Assembly (NCBI GenBank): GCA_947561715.1
Contig: OX387204.1
Location: 12,467,001-12,531,000 of the forward strand
Length of the DNA: 64,000 nt
Source: Ascidia mentula
Lineage: Eukaryota > Chordata > Ascidiacea > Phlebobranchia > Ascidiidae
Reading direction: 5' to 3'
Shown in pieces: positions 49,148 to 60,544 of the stretch; within the stretch, counting starts at the first letter, position 1; each line of letters begins with the position of its first letter. Made by a program: the position numbers and the translations under genes. The notes beneath the pieces were generated by a model. That model was not told the origin of the DNA. It did not search any database and worked only from the letters and a program-made list of their open reading frames with translations.

Positions 49148-52100
49148 TTATGTTACAAATGCAAGTGCCCTAAATATAATTTGCAAAAAGGCACTAAAAA
49201 TGGAGACAAGGAAAGTAAAAACGTTGCAGTTGGAAGGAGGTTCAGAAGTGGTCGTCATTGCTGACTCGACAGTGGAATAAATCGGTGTGGTCGAAGTCGT
49301 AGCTGGAGTGGAAAACATTGTGGTAGTGCTGGCTAAGAGACCTTCTGCAAAGTAAAGGTATTTGAAACACTTGTGTCACGTTCGCATCACTCAGTAACGC
49401 CTACCTGTGGTAAAAGTAAAGTTGGTTGATGTGCTTGTTGAGAACGTGGGTTTGACCATGATGGTATAAACAGAGGTTGGGTTAAGATTAGCAAACGCTG
49501 CTTCCCTGTTGTGAAGTCTGCTGTACTTTGTAATTACACTTGTTCCTTCAATCAACGTCACGTCATAACAAAATATTTCATAAGCTGGAACCAATCTTTC
49601 CCACTTGACGATGACGAAATGAAGTCCAACATTTTGTGGAATAATTGTGACATCACTGTTTTCTGTGTGTGGTTATTTGTTTAGACCTGAGTTCGTTGTT
49701 TAAATTTTACTTTTCATCAACAACTTACCATAACACTCGTTATTGTTATGACAGTAACAACTGGTTCCATAGTAATTTCTACCGCAGATACCGCGGGTTC
49801 CACAAATTGAGTAAGAAGTTGAATCACATTTTCCTACAAATTTTGTAGTGTTTAGTGGGACTTGATGATTTTTAGGTTATTGTAACTTACCCACACAAAT
49901 GATTCCATTGCCAAAGTATCCCAACTTACAAGAACATGTGAAACTGCCCATTGTGTTCGTACATACCGCCTCATTGTGGCAGTTGTGCAAACCGTGAGAA
50001 CATTCATCAATATCTGTAATAAAGGCTTACTTATTTGTCTAAGTATTATTTAATGACAAATTTATTTATTACAACCTATACAAGCTCCTCCTGAGAGCGC
50101 AAATCCAGCTCCACAACCATCAGCAGGATTCGGTGTGCTTGGCGACAAAGTTGGGTTAATAGGCATTTGAGGTTCTGCAATACAGTTGCCAAGAGAAAAA
50201 CTAAATGTTTCGAGATAAAAGGGAAAAAATGAGTTACTATACCTGTTTGAGCTAAAATGCTCGCAGATGCAGTTCCAAGGTGGTTATAGACAACTACAGT
50301 TAGATTATAAGTTGTTGATGGTTTCAGAAACGAAAACGCTGCTTTTCTTGGAATGTGTTGATCATAGGAAACTCCATCACCGGACAAAAACGCACTTCTA
50401 TATGCAACTTTGTTGCTTGTCCATGAAAAACTGAGACCGGTACCAGATTTCCAAGTTGTTGATAAGTTTCCAACAGAAGGCTGTTCAACTAATAACAAAT
50501 AGATTGAACTGCAGAAGTGATTTATGAGAGCCAGTCTGTGAAAATGCTAACTTCGATCCGTAGTGGAAAAGGGTTGAAAATCCTATCGTTACATACTTAC
50601 CAAAGGTGTCAGACCAAAGGGAAAATGTATCACATCCTCCTTCTGAATAACATTCTGTTCCTCCACAATGTTCTATGAATATTAACCCAAAAAACATTAA
50701 TGTCATTTATTCTATAATTAAGGTGAGAAAAAGAAAAGTCATTTATTCCTTAGCTCGTCATGTTAGCAAATGACATCACTTACGAGTGCAAACGTTACCA
50801 TCCCCAATATAACAATTGTTGCAAATACAGTTGTAACTTCCAGGTGTGTTCCTGCATGCTGCGTTCGAATCACATGGATTACCCGCGCACTCGTCTATAT
50901 CTGGTACAAAATATGATTTGTCAAACCGGTTGTTTTCACACATTTACATGGCCTGTACTTTCAAATTTTATTTATTATCGTGTGAATTCCCATATCGTTT
51001 GTGTACAGCTGCTTATAGCAAAAATACATTACGCAGAACTGATGCAGTATACTGTTGGGGGCAAAAAAAATTCTGCACAGTACCAAATTTCAAATGTTGT
51101 TTACACACAAAAACAAAAGTATAGTTTGCCACTTTATCTTGACGTGAAAAAGTGTTTTATGTCACATCTCGAAACTAATCAAAATTATGACATACAAAAT
51201 TCGTTCAAATCTAGAGGGACTTGCCAATGCAATTGAATCCGTCACTTTTGTATCCAGAACAGCAACTTAGTGGCGGAGAGTTTACACATCCTGACATTGT
51301 TGGAGATGGAAGGGTTGGAATTGCTGGTTCGGAAACTGTAAAAGCACGCGATTGTAATCTCAACTTCGCATATTTATCACAAAAAACTGAAAGATAAAAA
51401 TCTCGGAAACTGGTCGTGAGGTGAGTAATCGAACTTACGAGTTCTGACTGTAATACTTTGAGTGGATGTGGAAATGAAATTCCGAGCTGTAACTGTTATG
51501 CTGTACTCGGTATCTGGCTGCAAGTAAAGGAAACCTATCTGCCTCGTTCCAGAATAGTAATTCCTTGTCCCGGTGGTTGAAGCATCCGCTGTGTTCGCGT
51601 TGCTTGCATTCCATCCAATAAACAGACTGTTGTGGGTTCGCCACAACACCTTGATATTGTGAATAACTGGTTCACCTGTGGATAAAAAATTGACCAGGAT
51701 GAAAAGAAATAATACTTTCTGTTTTTGCCAAGTTACTTTTTGCAGAACAGCAGCATGGTATACTTACCACTTGTAAAACAGGTGTAACCGTTCAAACCTT
51801 CAGCACAACGACCAGGGCAAGAATTATTGCAGTATCCTGAACATCGATGTAAACAGAAAAAATATATTTAACTAAGTAAGGTGCGGGTAGGTGTTTAAAT
51901 TTTTGATTTTCGAAGCTAATCAGATCGTGCAAAAATTTATTCAGACTTCCTATTGATTAAATAAAAGGTTTTGGTGACGATGCAATCAAATAAATTAATC
52001 ACATTTTATTCTGGGCTCTGCAATATGTTTTCGTGCTATATTTTATCGGTTAATATAATATTGTTGCAAATCTCTAAAACAAGGAAAAGCTATTGGATTG

Positions 52101-52470
52101 AACAGCTATTTCAACTAAAAGCACAAACCTTGGCAGTCGAATCCGTCACCTACAAACCAGTCTTTGCACTGACAAGTGTATCCTCCACTTGTGTTTATGC
52201 AGTTTGCCTCAACGTGACATGCGTGAGTCCCAAGAACGCATTCATCAACACCTGAAAACAGCACGTAGTTACCGACTACAAAACAAAGTTTTCCGAAAAA
52301 TAACTATTTTAAATTAACAGACTTACTCTTTGACCTAAAATTTTAACATATTATACTTGTTGTAAGTTAGTATTCAAAATATTCTAAATGTAACATGAAT
52401 ATTTGTACCCACCTTGACATTGGACGCATGTTACAACAACAAACACGAAGACCAGATAGGACAACATCAT
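49148..52470 (-). CDS. Gene E: EGF/FN3-repeat, probably GPI-anchored, surface protein
   Basis: Thirteen exons: 52470-52413, 52251-52129, 51836-51768, 51675-51439, 51335-51225, 50900-50784, 50672-50601, 50488-50243, 50174-50076, 50013-49891, 49833-49729, 49662-49405 and 49344-49148. All introns are phase 1, giving 604 residues. Exons 3-13 are almost the same as in D. Exons 1 and 2, with their introns and upstream flank, carry many differences and look like F, so E is a hybrid of a D-type body and an F-like 5' end, with the switch near 51980. The signal peptide reads [19 protein letters not shown]. Architecture and GC donor at exon 5 are as in D. Confidence 0.8.
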
Positions 52471-53576
52471 GTTGGCAGAATTTTCAGGCACTGAACCCAG
52501 CTTGCGTGACAAAACCCCTTTTCTTCCACCATCGACACAAAGCACTTTTTCTTTACGATTCCTGGGTCCGTGGAACTCGACAAACAACCAGTTTATTGAT
52601 CCCAGGAAAACATTGATGGATATCCCCTTGTGGTAAAGCCACAAACCGTTTTATTATGTGTAAATTGATCGAAGCCAAACAAACTGTGCGATGCGACACG
52701 ATATGTACTTTCCAAAGCCTGTCAGAATGTCTTCGTTTGTAATAGATCCGGAATTGACCAGCACTGCACGACCCAAACATTTTATTCATCTACATGATAC
52801 CTGACGCAATGAGTGGTTTGAGCTTTTCCATCAGGGAATAAATAAACGAATTGCTATAGGAAAGGAATTATTGGTATCAAAACGTTTACTTTTAAACTCA
52901 AGTGATATTGAAAGAATGCGAACCCGGGGGTTTCGTAAACTCAGTCACGCAGAATGCGACCCCAGTTTCGAAACCATCTGGTTCGCAACGACTTTTTGCT
53001 GGAAAGTTTTTTGTCATTAGATCTCATCAGCCCAGCTCAGTGACTGATGACGATCTTTCAATCTAAATTGCCAGGCGACGACTTCCACATTGTGGTGATC
53101 AAGTATTTCGTGCTTGGTCGCTCCTTCCAACATTTCCTAATGTTCACAAAAAGGCTCAAATTATATAAATGTACATGTATGTGCATATTACTTGATTGCT
53201 TGTGTAGTATTAGGGTTGGAATGAGTACACTTTTGTAATTATCTTTTCAATCTTCGCACAACTCTCAACATTGATAATAACACACAAATACGAAACTGTA
53301 AATGAGGATTTACGTAAAGTCATTTAAGCATGAAGACCCCACGCTCCACTTTTACATAACCACCTGGTTCACAAGACAGTTCAAATAACTTGTGGAAAAC
53401 ATAAACGGGTACAAAATGTTTCTGGAAAAATATTTGCCACTCATAGACCTTGCTTTTGAAAGTAATTTTCATAAACCACTTCATTGAACGGATGCCCTTC
53501 ACATATGGTACCAAGCGAACGAATCAAGAAGAATCACCTGAAACTTTCTTCAAGACACAAAATAAATTTAATAAAT

Positions 53577-53578
53577 TA

Positions 53579-53609
<31 letters not shown>
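53577..53609. repeat. (AT)n microsatellite
   Basis: About 33 bp of alternating A and T with one C interruption, in the 5' flank of unit 5. The equivalent place in the other units has a short AAATTACTC stretch, so it grew in this unit only. Confidence 0.9.
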
Positions 53610-55080
53610 AATTACTCTTTTTCAGTTTTCATGTCGATTTACGATGCAAATTAATTATGAATTTGCTACGTAATGCGCTTCTGAAACAAATTGTTGAGTT
53701 TCTTACAAGCGTTTATTCCAGAATGTTGCATTATCATTGTGATACCATGCAAAGACAAGGAAGCCATCCTCTTATTGGAACTGCTTGTTAAGGGGAGTAG
53801 CTCCAGTTTCATTGTTTATCCCTGAAGGCTTATGAGATAGCATGAATTTGTATACAAAGGTGGTGATACAACAGTTCATTAGTAGTGTAGCTCAATATTG
53901 CAACCAATCTCATCCGTTACTTGTTTTTCTAATCTCGGTTTCGTAATTAGTCACGAGGAAGCGCTTGATTGCAACTTTTGTTAGCTTAAAGTTTCCCAAC
54001 TTAACACAAGCAAACGCGACCTTCACATTTACGTACTGGACATCTACCACCGTAATCAGACTGAACCAGAGGTCGGAAGCCAATAGCATGCAAAAAGCAA
54101 ACTACAAACTTCAGCCTTAACTAAAACGAACTATAGATGCCACGAAACTTAAGTTGGTGGGGATTACTTTAATTATTTTATTCACTCCAAAACAAAATTT
54201 CCACCACTGTACGATTTTAGTAAATATACAAAACCTACAGTACACCAAATGGTCTAAAATGTGTTTTGTTTACAATGAGCTTAACATCACATGGGGGCAT
54301 ATTAGAAGTTGCATGGCGTGCTGAACTATACGAGTAAAAAAAATCTTTGTCTCTTAAAATGAGAAAAGCCCGTTTTCCGACAGCAGACTACGAAACAGAA
54401 ATATGCAAACAAAGTTAGACATTTTTTTGCAAATTCCGTAACCTCCCTCACCAGAAAACCGTTGAATCCGAATAAACAGTTTATTATCAGGCTGTGGCAA
54501 TAAATCCCAAGCGGGCGAATATAGCTTGTAGAGTCTCAGTAATCATAGCAGTGTCTTGTCACCGAATAGAAGATCAAAGATAAAACGATGATTCCAAATA
54601 GAGTGGAATCGAGCCAAATGCAAAGAGCCCAATTAACAGACGTACATGAAAATTTGTACTTGGGCAATCGGTAATTTATTGGTTGGTTTAGTCACGTGCC
54701 GGTATACATCACTTGGGTAAATATAATACAAGAACAAAGGTGTGGTGTGACATATGTATAGGAGAACATTTTATGTGGTAAACAGGATGTTGAATGAATC
54801 ACTTTACTCGAGAATATTCGATGGATAAATCATTTGGGTCACATTATGCGGTTATGTTTACACTTGGGTCGGAAGTTGCAAAATATTCAATCCATCTGGT
54901 AACGGGGCTTGCAAATGCTTGTGCGACACTGCAATCAAAATGAATTATGCAACACTTGCGCAATGCTGCACACAAAACATTACGCAATATAAGTACTGGT
55001 TTCTCTGACGTATGTTACAACCCAAATTACAGTCGTTGAACTGTTTCGAAACCAAAATACGAAAAAACATTTGCCACATT

Positions 55081-58000
55081 TTAAGATGGTACAACAGTAA
55101 TTGCCCCAAATATAATTTGCAAAAATACACTACAAAAGGTGACAAGGAAAGTAAAAACGTTGCAGTTGGAAGGAGATTCAGAAGTGGTCATCATTGGTGG
55201 CTCGACAGTGGAAGAACTCGGTGTGGTCGAAGTCATAGTTGGAGTGGAAGAACTCGGTGTGGTCGAAGTCATAGTCGGAGTGGAAGAACTCGGTGTGGTC
55301 GAAGTCATAGTTGGAGTGGAAGAAGTCGGTGTGGTCGAAGTCATAGTTGGAGTGGAAGAACTCGGTGTGGTCGAAGTCATAGTTGGAGTGAAAGAGCTCG
55401 GTGTGGTTGAAGTCGTAGCTGGAGTTGAAAACATTGTGGTAGTGCTGGCTAAGAGACCCTCTGTAAAGCAAATGTATTTGAAACATATGTGTCACGTTCG
55501 CATCACTCAGTAACGCTTACCTGTGGTAAAAGTGAAGTTAGTTGATGAGCTTTTTGAGAATCTTGCTTTGACCATGATGGTATAAACCAAAGTTGGGTTA
55601 AGATTAGCAAAGGCTGCTTCTCTGCTGTGAAGTCCGCTGTACTTTGTAATTACACTTGTTCCTTCAATCAACGTCACGTCATAAAAAAATAGTTCATAAG
55701 CTGGAACCAATCTTTCCCACTTGACGATGACGAAATGAAGTCCAACATTTTGTGGAATAATTGTGACATCACTGTTTCCTGTGGTTAATGTTTTAGAAAA
55801 GAGTTCGTTGTTAAAATCTCATTTTTTATCAACAACTTACCATAACACTCGTTGTCGTCATAACAGTAACAACTTGTTCCATAATAATTTTTATCGCAGA
55901 TAGCGCGGGTTCCACAATTTGAAGAAGTAGTTGAATCACATTTTCCTTCAAAGTGTTTATGTGTTTAGTGGGTCTTGATGATTTTTAGGTTATTGTGACT
56001 TACCCACACAAATGATTCCATTGCCAAAGTATCCCAACTTACAAGAACATGTGAAACTGCCCATTGTGTTCGTACATACCGCCTCATTGTGGCAGTTGTG
56101 CAAACCGTTAGAACATTCATCAATATCTGCAATAAAGTTTTACTTATTTGACTAAATATTAATTCATGACAAATTTAATTATTATAACCTATACAAGCTC
56201 CTTTTGAGAGCGTAAACCCAGCTCCACAACCATGAGCAGGATTCGGTGTGCTTGGCGACAAAGTTGGGTCAATAGGCATTCCAGGTTCTGCAATACAGTT
56301 GCCAAGATAAAAACTAAATTTAAGATTTTTGTTGTGTGTTGAAAAGGAAAAAATGAGGTACTTTACCTGTTTGAGCTAAAATGCTCGCAGATGCAGTTCC
56401 AAGTTCGTTATAGACAACTACAGTTAGATTATAAGTTGTTGATGGCTTCAGAAACGAAAACGCTGCTTTTCTTGGAATGTGTTGATCATAGGAAACTCCA
56501 TCACCGGACAAAAATGCACTTCTAAATGCAATGTTGTTGCTTGTCCATGAAAAACTGAGGCCGTTCCTAGATTTCCAAGTTGTTGATAAGTTTCCAACAG
56601 AAGGTGGTTCAACTAATAAAAACAAATTAAACTCTTGAGTGCATTTACACCTTCATGAAGGTGCTTATTTAGAGTTTTAACTTTTATATCTAATTTATGT
56701 AAAATGTATATGTTTGGCACCCGTTGATGGACGGTCTGTGAAATTGTTTCGATCCGTAGTGCTGAAAAGGTTGGAGACCTCTGGTTTGTACCACAAGAAA
56801 AGTGTCAAATTCAAAGGCAATTATTGCACCACTTACGAAAAGCCGTTATACTGTAAGTCGCTTCGCGGGCAAACTTTTTTGTAAGTAAAGTCAGGAAATG
56901 ATATCGTTACATACTTACCAAAGGTGTCAGACCAAAGGGGATTTGTATCACATTCTCCTCTTGAATAACATTCTGTTCCTCCACAATGCTCTATGATTAT
57001 TTACAAAATAAAATTTTACGAAAATTTAAACTCATGCGAATTGCCTAAAACTGTAAGCACAGTTATTCCATTATTGAAGTAAAGAACTTGATTAAAGATT
57101 TGGAAAGTTTCAACCTAACCTTATATCGCCATATTGGCCGTAATTTTTGCAATCGGAAGTAACGGTTTTGGATTCACAAGAAAAATCACTCACGAGTGCA
57201 GACCTTTCCATTCCCAATATAACAATTGTTGCAAATGCAATTGTAACTTCCAGGTGTGTTCGTGCATGCTGAGTTCGAATCACATGGATCAGCTTGGCAC
57301 TCATTAATATCTGATGAAAAAACTTATTTGGTTTTACAAACGGGTTGTCTTTACACATGAACTTGGCTTGTAGTTGTAAATTTTATTCATAATGCAAAAT
57401 TCGTTAACATTTACAAGAACGGGGAACTTGCCGATGCAATTGAATCCGTCACTTGTGTATCCAGAACAGCAACTTAGTGGCGGAGAGTTCACACATCCTG
57501 ACGTTGTTGGAGACGGTAGGGTTGGAATTGTTGGTTCGGAAACTGTAAAAGCACGCGGTTTTAACATCATCAAAAAAAACACTCAGAAGCTGGTCGTGAA
57601 TAAGTAATCAAACTTACGAGTTCTGGCTCTAATAACTTGAGTGGATGTGGAAATGAAGTTCCGAGCTGTAACTGTTATGCTGTACTCGGTATCAGGCTGT
57701 AAGTAAAGGAAACCAAATTGCCTCTTTCCAGAATAGTAATTCCCTGTCCCGGTGGTTGAAACATCTGCAGTGTTTGCGTTGCTTGCATTCCATCCAATAA
57801 GCAGACTGTTACAGGTTTTCCACAAAACCTTAAGATCGTGAATACTTGGTTGACCTGTGGACAAAAAACGTGACCAGTATGAAAAGAAATAATACTTTCT
57901 GTTTTACCAAGTAACTTTTCACAGAACAGCAGTACGGTATACTTACCAATTGTGAAACAGGTGTAACCGTTTAAACCTGCAGCACAACGACCAGGGCAAG

Positions 58001-58598
58001 AATTATTGCAGTATCCTGAACATCGATGTAAACAGAAAAAATAGATTTAATTAAGTTAGGTATACTTTTATATTTTTGGTTTGCGAAGCTAATGAGTGAA
58101 CAAATTTATTCAGACTTCTTATTGAAGGTTACGATGCAATTAAACAAATGAATCACGTTTTGTTTTGATCTCTATATTGATGATATATGTTAGCGGTTAA
58201 TATAATATTGTTGATAATGTAAAAACAATTGGATTGAACAACTATTTCAACTAAAAGCACAAACCTTGGCAGTTGAAGCCGTCGCCTACAAACCAGTCTT
58301 TGCACTTACAAGTGTAACCCTCACTTGTGTTTATGCAATTTGCCTCAACGTGACATGCGTGAGTCCCAAGAGTGCATTCATCAACACCTGAAAACATCAC
58401 GTAGTTACCGACTATGAAATACTGCTTTCCGAAAAGAACGAGACAAAATCTCACTCTTTGACCTAAAATTTTAACATAATATATATATTATAAGTTAGTA
58501 TTCAAAATAATTCAAATGTAACATGAATAGTTGTACCCACGTTGACATTGGACGCATGTTACAACAAGAAACACGAACACTAGAAAATGCAACATCAT
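55081..58598 (-). CDS. Gene F: EGF/FN3 surface protein with expanded mucin stalk
   Basis: Thirteen exons: 58598-58541, 58387-58265, 58015-57947, 57854-57618, 57542-57432, 57310-57194, 56990-56919, 56612-56367, 56287-56189, 56126-56004, 55945-55841, 55778-55521 and 55460-55081. All introns are phase 1, giving 665 residues. Same domain order as D, with many substitutions (EGF2 starts [16 protein letters not shown], and the signal exon ends in Arg rather than Gly at the splice). The last exon has six 12-residue repeats of the [12 protein letters not shown] type where the sisters have one, which should make a longer, heavily O-glycosylated stalk. The hydrophobic tail ([18 protein letters not shown]) ends GAITVVPS. 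Those last residues come from sequence brought in by a spacer deletion. The exon 5 GC donor is conserved despite the divergence. Confidence 0.82.
55211..55426 (-). repeat. 36-bp coding minisatellite (mucin-type stalk)
   Basis: Six head-to-tail 36-bp units (55211, 55247, 55283, 55319, 55355, 55391), each encoding 12 residues of Thr/Ser/Pro with one Met. The two leftmost and the rightmost units have a few changes, and the middle ones are near-identical. Genes A-E have a single equivalent unit. Confidence 0.93.
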
Positions 58599-59949
58599 GT
58601 CGGCAGAATAAGCTGACACTGAACACATCTTGCATGACAAAACCTCTTTTCTTTCAGCAACGACACAAAGCACTTTTTCTTCACATTCACTGAGTGTGAC
58701 AAACAAACTTGACAAACAACCAGTCTGTTCAATCCAGAAAATATAAACGGAAATTCCCTCGTGATAATACCAAAAACGTTTTTCATGTGTAAATTGATCG
58801 AAGCCAAACAAACTGCGCGATGCGACACGGTATGTACTTTCCAAAGCCTGTCAGACTGTCTTCGTTTGTAATAGATCCGGAATTGTCCGCCACTGCACGA
58901 CCCAAACATTTTATACATTTACTTCATACCTGACATTTTATACATTTACTCCATTAGATAATAAAATAAATGAACTGTTACAGAAAACTTTGTTTACAGG
59001 CTTTGCAGCCCAGGAATTGCAGCTTTGCTGGGTCGGCCTCTTATTCCTGACATCTCGATACGATAGCTGTGATCGCCAAGGACCTGCACAGAGGGGCGAT
59101 CCTGTCAATTATGCCATTGCATGAAACATTACTGTGTTGATATACAAAATGAATTATTGGTCTGAACTTATCAAAGCGTATATTTTTAAAATCTGGTGAT
59201 ATTGGAGGAATGTGAAACGGGGGGTTTACGTAAACTCGGTCACGCAGAAAGCGACCTTTAGAAACCATTTGTTTCTCATCAGATGCACTGATGACGATCT
59301 TCCCAGCTAAATTGCCTGACCACGACTTCCACATTGCGGTGATCAAGTATTTCGTGCTTGGTCGCTCCTTCCAACATTTCCTAATGTTCACAAAAAGGTT
59401 CAAATTATATAAATGTACATGTATGTACATATTCTTTCATTGCTTGTGTAGTATTAGGGTTGGAATAAGTCGTCTTTTCATTTTTTCATTTATCTTTCTA
59501 ATCTTCGAATAACTCTTAACATAGATAATTAAAGACGAAGACGAAACTGTAAATGAGGATTTACGTAAAGTCACTCAAGCATAAACACCCCACGCTCCAC
59601 TTTTACGTAACCACCAGGTTCACAAGACAGTTGAAATAATTTGTGCAAAACATAAACTGGTTGAAAATGTTTATGGTAAAATATTTGGCACTCATAGGCC
59701 TTGCTTTTGAAAGTAATTTTCATAAATTAATTGATTGAATGGATGTTCTTTAAATAAATTACCAAGCGAACGAAGCCAGAAGAATCACCTGAAATTTTCT
59801 CCAAGACACAAAATAAATGTACAAATTACTCTTTTACAGTTTTCATGTCGCTTTACAGTGCGAATAAACTGTGAATTTGATTTGTAATGCGCTTCTGAAA
59901 CAAATTGGTGAGTTTCTTAACAATCGTTTTGCTCAGGAATGCTGCATTA

Positions 59950-60240
59950 TCAGCATTGTCGTCAAAACGTTTCGACACTGCGAAAAAACATTTGCCACAT
60001 TTTAAGAAGGTATTTTTTATTAAAATGTATTTTTATTAATACTGACAACCGTGTATCTACGAATACGAAATGTAACTGGAAATTTTCTGCCAATCAGGTG
60101 AATGCAGACCCAGTTACTCATTACTGACGCTTAATTTGCAACACTCGTGTGGTTCTGTTTTGAAACTGTATTCTGAGTGCTGTTTATCAAGAAATTGCTT
60201 TTATCAAATGTTTGAAACAAAAATTATGCTTGTGAATTTA
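59950..60240 (-). repeat. Remnant of a seventh array unit
   Basis: Similar to the spacer of unit 1 around 21770-21910 and 22900-22960 and of unit 2 around 29430-29640 (CATTTTAAGAAGGTATTTTT, CAACCGTGTATCTACGAATA, TTTTCTGCCAATCAGGT). It also shows the empty site of the unit-1 transposon (GACGCTTAATTTGC near 60130). No gene exon of the family follows to the right, so the array ends here. Confidence 0.7.
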
Positions 60241-60544
60241 AATGGTTTTGACCTGTTTGGTAGTGCACCGAGCCAATATTATTAGAAGGACTATCGGGAA
60301 TGTGAGGTGCGATAACCACCTACTGCCAAGTGACATTATGAAGATTTCCACGCACAGTTTCATGTGTTCAAGTTATTCCTTTGAAAACATAGCCCATTCG
60401 TTCTTATTTAAATTGTGACCCACCTTGTTAGAAAAGAATGTGACGACAATTAAAATGCAGCATTTATTGACGGAAAATTGCTTCTCATGCCAGCTTCACA
60501 TGTAAATTGAAGCATGTCATTTAAATTTCAAAATAATTTCAATT
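60241..60544. other. Spacer between array end and LINE
   Basis: No gene or clear repeat seen apart from a short array-like scrap around 60475-60530 (TCATTTAAATTT near 60508). Confidence 0.4.

Larger units (their letters stand above)
46581..53780 (-). repeat. Array unit 5 (with gene E)
   Basis: Copies unit 4 at a 6,742-bp offset from its start to about 51980, and from there on resembles unit 6 instead. The 5' flank (52471-53780) has the long form: about 450 bp (52705-53155) shared with unit 6 and absent from units 1-4. It has no terminal AAAATCTACT junction, and similarity fades after about 53720. The spacer 46581-49147 holds the 428-bp insert and no supported gene. Confidence 0.8.
53990..59930 (-). 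repeat. Array unit 6 (with gene F), diverged
   Basis: Clearly homologous but the most diverged unit. The 3' spacer is short (53990-55080): it has about 580 bp of unit-specific sequence (54440-55020) and lacks the 1.5 kb that normally lies next to the stop codon. Gene F is at 55081-58598. The 5' flank (58599-59930) is the long form, also seen in unit 5. No other gene is supported in its spacers. Confidence 0.8.

Noticed and set aside
55211-55426. CRISPR-like array
   Set aside because: The 36-bp units abut with no spacers, lie in a coding exon and encode a Thr/Ser/Pro repeat in an animal gene.
59262-59300. Possible minus-strand hammerhead (TTTCTCATCAG)
   Set aside because: The two core words are adjacent with no stem II between them, and no stem I or III pairing is seen.
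20261-60240. Assigning the array to a known ascidian allorecognition or self-sterility system
   Set aside because: Known Themis and fester/FuHC-type proteins have other domain orders (fibrinogen-like, polycystin-like, sushi, Ig); the sequence gives no link beyond being a polymorphic-looking surface array.
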